From contig NZ_AP024887.1 of assembly GCF_024346995.1 (NCBI RefSeq), forward strand, positions 2,356,001-2,420,000: a DNA stretch of 64,000 nucleotides. Direction: 5' to 3'. This DNA is from Vibrio palustris. GTDB taxonomy: Bacteria; Pseudomonadota; Gammaproteobacteria; Enterobacterales; Vibrionaceae. Under the pieces are notes generated by a model. That model ran no database searches. It saw only the letters and a program-made list of their open reading frames with translations, and was not told the origin of the DNA. Position numbers and translations under genes: made by a program. Shown one piece after another: positions 48,720 to 57,788 of the stretch; positions within the stretch are counted from its first letter, which is position 1, and every line of letters starts with the position of its first letter.

Positions 48720-50548
48720 GATACGACTACCTCTCTAAACATGCCGGCATCCATATGGAATAATAAATGGCAATGCCAAGCCCAGCGCCCTACATCGTGA
48801 GGGGTGGTTAAAAAGCTGATTCTTTGTGCGGGTTGAACAGGTATTGTATGACGTCGCACTTGCACATCACCTTGCTCGTTTTCTAAATCACTCCACATAC
48901 CATGCAGATGCATAGGGTGCGTCATCATGGTATCGTTTTGTAAAATAACTCTTAAACGTTGGTTATGCTTCATATGCACTGGCGTGCTTTTACCAAATTC
49001 TAAGCCATCAAATGACCAGCTATAACGTTCCATATTTCCGGTTAAATGCAACTCAATTTCAGCTTCTGGCTCTTGCTGGTTAGTGATCCCTTCAAGTGAG
49101 TGTAAATCTGCAAGTGTTAAAACACGGCGACCATTTTTACGTAAACCAATACCAGGATCATCAAGATTTGTTCTAGGCATATCAACGCGCATATCAACTG
49201 AAGCTCCATACTCCGTTTTGGCATGACGCACTTTAGTGCTGGCAACTGCCAATGGGTTTTCAGACATACCATGTTTGCTATGATCCATCGCCATTGCACC
49301 GTGCTCCATAGCGCTATGATCCATTTCTTTAGAGTTCATACCTGACATGCCAGCCATACCTGCCATACCTGCCATTGCAGAATGCTCACCGCCGTGGGTC
49401 ATATTGCCCATCATATCGGTCATCGTTAACCATTCAACAGGGTCAAGTGCAGGTACTGGCGCATCAATATTAGGCGAGCTTGATAAAGTTCCTTTTGCGT
49501 AACCAGAGCGATCCATACTTTGAGCAAAAATCGTATAGGCATCATTTTTAGGCTCAACAATTACGTCGTAGGTCTCACCAGGGCCGAATCTAAATTCATC
49601 AACTGTCACTGGTTCAACGTTTTGCCCATCAGCTTGTACAACTGTTAGTTTTAGTTCGGGAATACGAACGTCAAAAAAAGTATTGCTTGAGCCATTAATA
49701 AACCTAAGTCTTACTTTTTCTCCAACTTTAAACATTCCTCGCCAATTTGACATTGGCGTACTACCGTTCATTAAAAAGGTCATTGCTGATGCAGATAAGT
49801 CAGCTAAATCTGTAGGATTCATTCTCATTTGATTCCACATTTTGCGGCGTTGCAAAGCATTCGAAACACCGCTATTTGAAACGTCATCAAAAAATTCTGG
49901 AACAGTGGGCTGATTGAAGTTAAATACATCACTCTGTATTTTTAATTTGCGGAACAGCGCCATTGGGTCATCATCAGTCCAATCAGATAATTGAATAACA
50001 TGCTCGTTATCTGCACTAATAATATCTTTTTCTCGCGGTTCAATAATTAATGCACCGTACATGCCAGTCATTTCTTGAAAGCCACTATGTGAGTGATACC
50101 AATATGTACCGCTTTGTTGTAATTTAAATTTATAAACAAAGGTTTCGCCAGGCATAATGCCTTTAAAACTGATACCAGGTACGCCATCCATTTGATACGG
50201 TAAAATAATGCCATGCCAATGAATTGAACTCGGTACTGATAACTTATTTGTTACTCTAATAGTAACGTCATCGCCTTCTTTGAGGCGCAAGGTAGGGGCG
50301 GGTATAGAGCCATTGATAGTTGTCGCCATACGTACTACGCCAGTAAAGTTAACCGGCGATTCATCTATAACCAGATCAATTACTTTGCCGCTAAGTTCGG
50401 GCACAGTGCCTGTTATTGTTCCTGCTACTAAAGATGATGCAGCATGTAATACACTCGGAAAAGCAGCAAGTACACCTCCTGCAATTAAGCCTTGAACAAA
50501 TCGTCTTCGTGGTGTGCTAACCTGTTGTGATGACTTTTTAACCCCCAT
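48716..50548 (-). CDS. copA: Multicopper oxidase CopA, Tat-exported
   Basis: 610 residues. The N-terminus has a twin-arginine signal (STPRRRFVQGLIAGGVLAA). Three cupredoxin domains carry the four copper-binding motifs: HWHG, WYHSHSG, HPMHLHG and HCHLLFHMDAGM. A Met/His-rich insert near residues 376-432 (repeats of MAGMAGM, and MDHSAMEHG) is typical of PcoA/CopA and binds Cu(I). It oxidises Cu(I) in the periplasm. First gene of copABCD. Its start region is the first of three tandem 151-bp copies; only this copy continues into the full gene. Composition suggests arrival from a marine gammaproteobacterium such as an Alteromonadales relative (inference). Confidence 0.94.
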   Translation of the reverse strand: MGVKKSSQQVSTPRRRFVQGLIAGGVLAAFPSVLHAASSLVAGTITGTVPELSGKVIDLVIDESPVNFTGVVRMATTINGSIPAPTLRLKEGDDVTIRVTNKLSVPSSIHWHGIILPYQMDGVPGISFKGIMPGETFVYKFKLQQSGTYWYHSHSGFQEMTGMYGALIIEPREKDIISADNEHVIQLSDWTDDDPMALFRKLKIQSDVFNFNQPTVPEFFDDVSNSGVSNALQRRKMWNQMRMNPTDLADLSASAMTFLMNGSTPMSNWRGMFKVGEKVRLRFINGSSNTFFDVRIPELKLTVVQADGQNVEPVTVDEFRFGPGETYDVIVEPKNDAYTIFAQSMDRSGYAKGTLSSSPNIDAPVPALDPVEWLTMTDMMGNMTHGGEHSAMAGMAGMAGMSGMNSKEMDHSAMEHGAMAMDHSKHGMSENPLAVASTKVRHAKTEYGASVDMRVDMPRTNLDDPGIGLRKNGRRVLTLADLHSLEGITNQQEPEAEIELHLTGNMERYSWSFDGLEFGKSTPVHMKHNQRLRVILQNDTMMTHPMHLHGMWSDLENEQGDVQVRRHTIPVQPAQRISFLTTPHDVGRWAWHCHLLFHMDAGMFREVVVS

Positions 50549-50552
50549 TTCC

Positions 50553-50699
50553 TTACTCCTTCATACCAGAATATGTATTGAGTGTAGACCTGTCTTGCCC
50601 TACGTCAATGTTATCAATGAGTACACCTCCTGCAATTAAGCCTTGAACAAATCGTCTTCGTGGTGTGCTAACCTGTTGTGATGACTTTTTAACCCCCAT
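50553..50699 (-). CDS. Tat-signal mini-ORF created by the repeat (copy 2 start)
   Basis: 48 codons: the first 27 residues equal those of CopA (MGVKKSSQQ, STPRRRFVQG, LIAGGVL), then IDNIDVGQDRSTLNTYSGMKE is read from the upstream region of the next copy. The TAA stop at 50553-50555 overlaps the ribosome site of copA and lies 4 bp before its ATG, so ribosomes ending here could restart on copA. Too short to have been called by usual length cut-offs. Whether it is translated is unknown. Confidence 0.5.
   Translation of the reverse strand: MGVKKSSQQVSTPRRRFVQGLIAGGVLIDNIDVGQDRSTLNTYSGMKE
50581..50608 (-). promoter_or_regulatory. Candidate copA promoter, nearest copy
   Basis: On the minus strand, TTGACG (50603-50608) and TACACT (50581-50586) are separated by 16 bp, about 35 bp before the copA ATG. 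Matching promoters occur in the other two copies at +151 and +302. I did not find a convincing CueR or CopR operator. Confidence 0.4.
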
Positions 50700-50703
50700 T
50701 TCC

Positions 50704-50850
50704 TTACTCCTTCATACCAGAATATGTATTGAGTGTAGACCTGTCTTGCCCTGCGTCAATGTTATCAATGAGTACACCTCCTGCAATTAAGCCTTGAACA
50801 AATCGTCTTCGTGGTGTGCTAACCTGTTGTGATGACTTTTTAACCCCCAT
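50704..50850 (-). CDS. Tat-signal mini-ORF created by the repeat (copy 3 start)
   Basis: Same 48-codon structure as the mini-ORF 151 bp away, with one change (IDNIDAGQDR instead of IDNIDVGQDR) from the single base difference between copies. It ends 4 bp before the ATG of the next mini-ORF. Confidence 0.5.
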   Translation of the reverse strand: MGVKKSSQQVSTPRRRFVQGLIAGGVLIDNIDAGQDRSTLNTYSGMKE

Positions 50851-51000
50851 TTCCTTACTCCTTCATACCAGAATATGTATTGAGTGTAGACCTGTCTTGC
50901 CCTGCGTCAATGTTATCAATGTGAAGATTACCTATGTAATGGTACGATTATCTTGGAAAGCAATTAAGCCTTATAATCAAATGATTAACTGAGGTTTATG

Positions 51001-51300
51001 ATGCAACGAAAAGAAAGAATTATTATCTCCGATCAGCAAAAACTAGAATACGCAAAAATGATGGTTGAAGATGGCTACTCTAATCAACAGATTCAAGAAA
51101 TATCTGGGGCATGCTCTTCGGCTGTTGTCCGCTGGAAGCGGCAATACAAAGCTGAAAAGCAAGGTATTACACCGCAAAATCAAAAAGCCTTAACTCCTGA
51201 GCAACAACGAATACAAGAGCTTGAAAAACAGCTAGCTAGAGCAAATCGAAACATCGACATATTAAAAAAAGCCAGCGCTTTGTTCATGCGAGACAATTGA
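51001..51300 (+). CDS. IS3-family transposase OrfA
   Basis: 99 residues. A helix-turn-helix (YAKMMVEDGYSNQQIQEISG, then SSAVVRWKRQY) binds the IS ends, and a C-terminal leucine-zipper-like segment (IQELEKQLARANRNIDILKK) supports dimerisation. ATG at 51001 has GAGG at 6 nt spacing; the ATG one codon earlier is also possible. Near the end a run of seven A (about 51264-51270) allows -1 slippage into orfB. Confidence 0.9.
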   Translation: MQRKERIIISDQQKLEYAKMMVEDGYSNQQIQEISGACSSAVVRWKRQYKAEKQGITPQNQKALTPEQQRIQELEKQLARANRNIDILKKASALFMRDN

Positions 51301-52157
51301 AGCAAGAAGCCGTAAGGCAAATGAAGAAAGCGCACTCTCGTTACACTGTCTCCGAAATATGTCACGCTCTTGAAGTGCCATTGAGTAGTTTTTACTACCA
51401 AAGAAGCGATAAACAGAGTGACGCGCGATTACGTCATCAAATCCGTGTGATTGCAAGTGAGTCGAATCACACCTATGGCAAGCGGCGCATTAGAGAAGAA
51501 CTTAAAGAGCAAGGCACTTATGTAAGTTTGTATAGAGTTGCTAAATTAATGAATAAACTCAATATTTATGTCCGTTACCCAAAAAGGAAGCATTACTATC
51601 CTGATTTTGGTGATGAAAAGCGATATGCACCGAACTTACTTAACCGGCACTTTAATCCTGAGACATACAATACTCATTGGGTGACAGATGTGACGTATAT
51701 TCGTTCTCATCAAGGTTGGAGTTATCTCGCATGTGTTATGGATTTAGCCACGAAAGAAGTTGTGGGATATGCGTTATCACGCTCGCCTGATACAAAGTTA
51801 ACGCTTGCTGCACTCAATCAAGCAATCATAAATAAGAAACCGATGACAGGTGAGTTGATGGTGCATTCAGATCAGGGTTGCCATTTTAGTTCTCATGCTT
51901 TTAGAAATCGTTTAAGTGCTTTAAATATAAAACAAAGTATGAGCAGAAGAGGGAATTGTTGGGATAACTCTGTAATGGAGCGATTTTTTAGGACACTTAA
52001 GTCGGAGCACTTGAACGTACTGAATTTTATCAATCATCAGTCGGTCATATCAGCAGTACAAAGTTATCTTAATTTTTACAATTACAAGCGAAAGCACAGC
52101 GGACTCAACTATATGACTCCACACGAACATTATGCAAAGATGAAAAAAGCGGCTTAA
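51297..52157 (+). CDS. IS3-family transposase OrfB (DDE integrase domain)
   Basis: 286 codons from a TTG that overlaps the orfA stop; most likely made as an OrfAB fusion by -1 frameshift at the A7 run. HTH_21 region HTYGKRRIREELKEQG, then the DDE catalytic core: Asp in WVTDVTYI, Asp in MVHSDQGCHFSS, Glu in SVMERFFRTLK, and the closing YNYKRKHSGLNYMTP. Intact, so the element may be active. Confidence 0.92.
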   Translation: MKQEAVRQMKKAHSRYTVSEICHALEVPLSSFYYQRSDKQSDARLRHQIRVIASESNHTYGKRRIREELKEQGTYVSLYRVAKLMNKLNIYVRYPKRKHYYPDFGDEKRYAPNLLNRHFNPETYNTHWVTDVTYIRSHQGWSYLACVMDLATKEVVGYALSRSPDTKLTLAALNQAIINKKPMTGELMVHSDQGCHFSSHAFRNRLSALNIKQSMSRRGNCWDNSVMERFFRTLKSEHLNVLNFINHQSVISAVQSYLNFYNYKRKHSGLNYMTPHEHYAKMKKAA

Positions 52158-52186
52158 GAACTCTCCAGTATTAGTGGACCATTACA

Positions 52187-52247
52187 TGAGGGGTATACAT
52201 ATTAAATATGAATAAAATCAAACTGAATATTTCAGTGATACCCCTCA
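52187..52247. repeat. 61-bp element bounded by perfect 10-bp inverted repeats
   Basis: TGAGGGGTAT at 52187-52196 and ATACCCCTCA at 52238-52247, with an AT-rich 41-bp centre that includes CTGAA-TAT-TTCAG. It starts at the exact outer edge of the IS3 element. It could be a remnant of another mobile element's ends or a hairpin; no coding capacity. Confidence 0.6.
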
Positions 52248-52310
52248 TTAATACCTTGTTCTTTTTGGAAGTTGTAAAATATTATCGGATGGAATAGGAA
52301 GTAAAATCAA

Positions 52311-52346
52311 TAAAAAAGCCCGCAAAACATAGCTTTGCGGGCTTCT
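52311..52346 (-). terminator. Terminator after groEL
   Basis: On the minus strand GAAGCCCGCAAAG-loop-GCGGGCTTTTTT: GC-rich stem and six T, about 30 bp after the groEL stop. Confidence 0.9.
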
Positions 52347-52375
52347 TAGGATGCTATAGTATATGAGCTAGATGA

Positions 52376-54037
<1,662 letters not shown>

Positions 54038-54073
54038 TTAAATTCGTTTTTGTTGGTTCGTTTTTCAGAGCAA

Positions 54074-54364
54074 TTACTCAACGATTGCCAGAATATCGTT
54101 TTCTGACAGAATCAAGACATCCTTGCCTTCAATTTTTTCTGACTTAGTGCCATAGCCTTCGCTGAAAATAACCGTATCACCGACTTTTACATCAAGAGGT
54201 AATACTGTGCCATTTTCTAGAATACGACCTTTACCGACGGCAACAACTTCACCGCGCGTCGATTTTTCAGCCGCAGAGCCTGTTAGGACAATGCCGCCAG
54301 CAGATTTTGATTCAACTTCTTTGCGTTCAACGATAACTCGGTCATGTAATGGACGAATGTTCAT
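54074..54364 (-). CDS. groES: Co-chaperonin GroES
   Basis: 96-residue lid of the GroEL chamber. [16 protein letters not shown] at the N-terminus and the mobile loop [18 protein letters not shown] (binding motif GGIVLTG) are intact. First gene of groESL, under a heat-shock promoter. Confidence 0.98.
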   Translation of the reverse strand: MNIRPLHDRVIVERKEVESKSAGGIVLTGSAAEKSTRGEVVAVGKGRILENGTVLPLDVKVGDTVIFSEGYGTKSEKIEGKDVLILSENDILAIVE

Positions 54365-54436
54365 CTGTCGTCTCTCCTGATTAAGATTTTCCGTCTTGTA
54401 GTTAATAAAACGCTGATCGCTCAGCTTGTGTTTGAT

Positions 54437-54469
54437 ATGTGGGGGATAAATTGATTTAACCCAAGGGGG
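54437..54469 (-). promoter_or_regulatory. Heat-shock (sigma-32) promoter of groESL
   Basis: On the minus strand CCCCCTTGGG (54460-54469) and CCCCCACAT (54437-54445) are spaced by 14 bp, matching the sigma-32 pattern CCCTTGAA-N13/14-CCCCATNT with small differences. It lies about 75 bp before groES. The rest of the 54365-54666 gap holds the promoter side of the divergent regulator gene and no gene; no CIRCE element is seen. Confidence 0.75.
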
Positions 54470-54666
54470 AACCAGAAAAAAAATGTGATTTGATTAACAT
54501 TTTCATTCGATAACTGTTCACTATGACCTCTGTCTTACTGATCCCTCTTGAAAGCAACCCCAGACTTCCCTTTAACAACCTAAATCGATACTTCATAATG
54601 AGCATAAGAATTCTGGATTTTTTGTTCATGAGGTGTGTCAATACTCACCCTCACTAGAGGAGCAAC

Positions 54667-55287
54667 ATGAAAACCGTTGACAAAATTTTGCATACGATTA
54701 AGCGAGAAGGTGTGGTCACTGCAAAACAACTTGCCGACGATCTCAGCATCACGACAATGGGTGCTCGGCAGCACTTGCAGAGTTTAGAAGAAGAGGGTGT
54801 GTTGGCTTTTCATGATGTGAAAGCCAAAGTTGGCCGCCCGACTCGTCATTGGTCGCTCACTCAAATTGGCCATGATAAATTTACCGATAGGCACGGTGAA
54901 TTAACCATTCAAGTCATTGATGCAGTTGAGCAGTTATTTGGGGCTGAGGGGCTTGCCAAAGTCACCGCTGAGCGCGAAGCCAAAACACTCGAAGCGTATC
55001 AAGCTGCGATGCAAGCATGTGATTCAATCGAAAGTAAGTTAGTGACGCTGGTTGAATTACGGGAAAGCGAAGGATATATGGCTGAGTTTGAAGCAACTCC
55101 CGAAGGCTATATGTTATATGAAAATCACTGCCCTATCTGCAAAGCCGCTAGAAAATGCCGGAATTTGTGTGATTCTGAACTAACCATTTTCCAAACCTTA
55201 CTCGGCGAAGATTATGATGTGACACGTACTGAACACATCATTGATGGGCAAAGACGATGTGCGTACAAAATAATTGCACGCCGCTAA
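54667..55287 (+). CDS. SufR-like winged-helix regulator with four cysteines
   Basis: 206 residues. N-terminal winged helix (KILHTIKREGVVTAKQLADD, then TTMGARQHLQSLEEEG with the GRPTRHWSLT wing) and a C-terminal part with Cys155, Cys158, Cys164 and Cys168 in HCPICKAARKCRNLC. The cysteine pattern resembles SufR, an Fe-S cluster-sensing regulator, so an Fe-S or redox sensor is likely. No suf or isc genes are near. It is divergent from groES; targets are unknown. AGGAG site just before ATG. Confidence 0.75.
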   Translation: MKTVDKILHTIKREGVVTAKQLADDLSITTMGARQHLQSLEEEGVLAFHDVKAKVGRPTRHWSLTQIGHDKFTDRHGELTIQVIDAVEQLFGAEGLAKVTAEREAKTLEAYQAAMQACDSIESKLVTLVELRESEGYMAEFEATPEGYMLYENHCPICKAARKCRNLCDSELTIFQTLLGEDYDVTRTEHIIDGQRRCAYKIIARR

Positions 55288-55401
55288 CTATTTTTTCATT
55301 TTTGCGACAATTCAGTTATTCCTCTGCTAATTTGCCGTTTCTCCCTAAACTTAATAGGAAGTGAGGGGCGTTCATCGATAAGTTTGCAAGAGGAAAGTGC
55401 C

Positions 55402-55737
55402 ATGAGCAATGAAAGGCCACAACAAGAACTTCCGCCATTTGAAGAGCTGGTAGCCATGGCGGAACAAGATCCAAACGGGTTTAACCATTTTAAACGCTCA
55501 ATGTGTGATGCTCTCATTGATGCGACTTCCCAACACATGCAGCACCGCTTGCGCGCCCAACAAAGCCATATCGATTTAGTGGTCGGACGGTGTAAAACCC
55601 CCACCCAGGCCAATGTGACACTGATGAATGAGCTTTCGACGCAAATGGCGAAATTTCGCCATGCTCTGGATGGAGAAGAAGACACTCAGCCACCAGTCTG
55701 CGCCGATATTATACCTTTTCGAAAAATACGCATATAA
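55402..55737 (+). CDS. DUF3135 protein
   Basis: 111-residue soluble helical protein: PPFEELVAMAEQDPNGFNHF near the N-terminus and the HRLRAQQSHIDLVVGRCKTP region fit the DUF3135 pattern found in vibrios and relatives. Function unknown. ATG at 55402 has a GAGGAAA site; the open frame begins six codons earlier. Confidence 0.7.
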   Translation: MSNERPQQELPPFEELVAMAEQDPNGFNHFKRSMCDALIDATSQHMQHRLRAQQSHIDLVVGRCKTPTQANVTLMNELSTQMAKFRHALDGEEDTQPPVCADIIPFRKIRI

Positions 55738-55814
55738 CGTGACCGCACAGGATGTATGACGGTCACTTTATGGGGCGGCAAGAAGGTGATGACAGGCAGA
55801 TATAATGTAAATGA

Positions 55815-56285
55815 TTAGACTGAACTGTCCTCTTGCTCGGTTGAAGAGTCATGTACGTAAGGCTCTCCATATTGGTTACGAAGCGGATTGCCTTTGCGTA
55901 ATCCACACTCGATAAAGATCGCTAATCCACATAATAAGCTAAAAAAAGAAAACAACTGAACCACGGTTGATGGCCCGGCAACAATCCCGCCTTCACCGAC
56001 CATTTGCCCTGGCATCATCAAACGACTAATGATTAAAGGTATGCTCAGCAATAACCACTTATTACTTTTATTACGATCGTGCCAGCGCTTTGCAGTAACC
56101 GCTAAATCAGGGACCAACAACACTAGCAACACCACCGGTAATACATACGCGGATAAGGTAGGTATAAACGGGGAAACAAACGTTAAACTACAGATAATTA
56201 CGCCATAATAAACGGCATTCCACGACCAAAAGAGCTGCCTTGGTATGCGACCTTCAAACGATGAAATTAACCATTTTACTGTCAT
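55815..56285 (-). CDS. DUF805 membrane protein
   Basis: 156 residues with four hydrophobic segments (about 25-45, 50-65, 80-100, 118-138) and the DUF805 signature: SFEGRIPRQLFWSWN at the N-terminus and AVTAKRWHDRNKSNKWLLL in the middle. The function of the family is unknown. ATG at 56285 has GAGGGCGAG upstream; it begins 11 bp after the CHMI-like gene and is probably cotranscribed with it. Confidence 0.85.
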   Translation of the reverse strand: MTVKWLISSFEGRIPRQLFWSWNAVYYGVIICSLTFVSPFIPTLSAYVLPVVLLVLLVPDLAVTAKRWHDRNKSNKWLLLSIPLIISRLMMPGQMVGEGGIVAGPSTVVQLFSFFSLLCGLAIFIECGLRKGNPLRNQYGEPYVHDSSTEQEDSSV

Positions 56286-56295
56286 AACTCGCCCT

Positions 56296-56649
56296 CTAGG
56301 TTGATTGGATGACTTTAATAAATGTTTCTCTATCCATATCACGCATATTAAGACTAAGGCTGCGTACATTGCTGGCTTCTTGTTGCAACACGGCCATTAA
56401 CTGCTCCCCTAAGGTGCGCTTTTGTTCTTGCGTTCTCCCGAATAACATTTCGACCGTGAGGTGAATGAAGTCTTGCGAGTCTTGCTCCTCGCCAATCAAC
56501 CAATCATGGCAGCCAATCGCCCGAGATTTCACATCGCTTTTAGCAAATAAGCCACAATCCAGAGCTAACTGGTGTAAGTCTTCTAACAGCTTTTGCACAT
56601 TGACTCGCTCATCCACTGAATCCGAGTATTCCATAATTAAATTCGGCAT
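56296..56649 (-). CDS. 5-carboxymethyl-2-hydroxymuconate isomerase family (tautomerase fold) protein
   Basis: 117 residues beginning MPNLIMEYSDSV; after Met removal Pro1 would be the catalytic base of the tautomerase superfamily, and the fold-typical FIHLTVEMLFGRTQEQKRTL segment is present. No homoprotocatechuate-degradation genes are nearby, so the physiological substrate is unclear. Confidence 0.85.
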   Translation of the reverse strand: MPNLIMEYSDSVDERVNVQKLLEDLHQLALDCGLFAKSDVKSRAIGCHDWLIGEEQDSQDFIHLTVEMLFGRTQEQKRTLGEQLMAVLQQEASNVRSLSLNMRDMDRETFIKVIQST

Positions 56650-56868
56650 GCTTCACATCCATATTTTTTACCGTGGTATGATCAACTATAGTCAATCGCG
56701 CCCTAAAAAGCCGAGAGATTGATTACGCTTATCTATTCTTTTTTCTATCAGACACCGGCGCTTACCAATAAACCGAGAAAGACATGACTCTCATCATGAT
56801 CTGACGAATTTTATCTGGTATATTCAGAGCCAGTATTTTTTTAATTAATGAAAAGCGGAGATATTCCT

Positions 56869-57642
56869 ATGCGTCGTCCTGTAGTGATGGGTAACTGGAA
56901 ACTAAACGGTAGCAAAGCAATGGTTACTGAACTTCTTAATGGACTAAACACTGCGACTGCAGATATCGATGGTGTTGATGTCGTTGTCGCTCCACCTGCT
57001 CTTTACATTGACCAAGCAGAACGCCTGATCAAAGAAAACGCGAGCAAGCTTATTCTAGGTGCACAAAACACTGACGTGAATAACAGCGGTGCTTTCACTG
57101 GTGATATGTCACCTGAAATGCTGAAAGATTTCGGTGCGACTCATATCATTATCGGTCACTCAGAGCGTCGTGAATACCACGAAGAATCTGACGAGTTCGT
57201 CGCGAAGAAATTTGCTTTTCTAAAAGAAAACGGTCTAATTCCGGTACTGTGTATTGGTGAATCTGATGCTCAAAACGAAGCGGGCGAAACAGAATCTGTT
57301 GTTTCTCGTCAAATCGATGCCGTAATTAATCACTGTGGTATTGAAGCATTCAACGGTGCCATCATTGCATACGAACCAATCTGGGCAATCGGTACTGGTA
57401 AAGCGGCAACAGCCGACGATGCACAACGTATCCACGCATTCATCCGTAGCCACGTTGCTAAACATGATGCCGCTGTTGCTGAACAGCTTATCATCCAATA
57501 CGGTGGTTCTGTTAAGCCTGAAAACGCGCAATCTTACTTCCAAAACCCTGATATTGATGGTGCTTTGGTTGGCGGTGCGTCACTAAAAGCAGACAGCTTC
57601 GCAGCTATCGCAGCGGCAGCAGCAGAAGCGAAAAAAGCGTAA
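56869..57642 (+). CDS. tpiA: Triosephosphate isomerase
   Basis: 257-residue glycolytic TIM barrel. GNWKLNGSK (catalytic Lys), IIGHSERR (His), and [14 protein letters not shown] (Glu and flexible loop 6), then [12 protein letters not shown] at 56869 ([10 protein letters not shown]) fits the family; the frame begins seven codons earlier. Single gene with its own terminator. Confidence 0.98.
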   Translation: MRRPVVMGNWKLNGSKAMVTELLNGLNTATADIDGVDVVVAPPALYIDQAERLIKENASKLILGAQNTDVNNSGAFTGDMSPEMLKDFGATHIIIGHSERREYHEESDEFVAKKFAFLKENGLIPVLCIGESDAQNEAGETESVVSRQIDAVINHCGIEAFNGAIIAYEPIWAIGTGKAATADDAQRIHAFIRSHVAKHDAAVAEQLIIQYGGSVKPENAQSYFQNPDIDGALVGGASLKADSFAAIAAAAAEAKKA

Positions 57643-57673
57643 TTCGTCTCTCAATACACACACGTTGTATTCT

Positions 57674-57704
57674 AAAAAGCGAGCTTATTGGCTCGCTTTT
57701 TTTA
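57674..57704 (+). terminator. Terminator after tpiA
   Basis: AAAAAGCGAGC-TTATTG-GCTCGCTTTTTTT, an 11-bp stem and seven T. Confidence 0.94.
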
Positions 57705-57788
57705 TTGTAAAAACCAAAAGACTTACCTAGAGCCTAGCGGGATAATCAAGTATCCTGTGCTCCTTTGTTCCTTCAGATTGCCTCTTCT

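Larger units (their letters stand above)
50469..50921. repeat. Three tandem 151-bp copies of the copA start region
   Basis: Copies at 50469-50619, 50620-50770 and 50771-50921. They are identical except for one base seen at 50602 (A in copy 1, G in copies 2 and 3). Each contains, on the minus strand, a promoter-like TTGACG-16 bp-TACACT, a ribosome site AAGGAG(TAAGG), and the first 27 codons of copA. The length is not a multiple of 3. The near-identity indicates recent duplication. Confidence 0.95.
50935..52186 (+). mobile_element. Complete IS3-family insertion sequence
   Basis: 1,252 bp with imperfect terminal repeats: left end TGTAATGGTACGATTATCTT, right end complement TGTAATGGTCCACTAATACT, about 19 of 26 outer bases equal. 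It holds orfA and orfB with an A7 slippery run for -1 frameshifting. I see no clear 3-5 bp target duplication, so it may have been moved by recombination after insertion. It lies directly upstream of the third copA repeat. Confidence 0.9.

Noticed and set aside
50581..50608. CueR (MerR-type) operator in the copA repeat
   Set aside because: The spacer is 16 bp, not the 19 bp expected, and there is no clear dyad, so no regulator was assigned.
50469..50921. CRISPR array
   Set aside because: The units are directly adjacent without spacers, 151 bp long and contain coding sequence.
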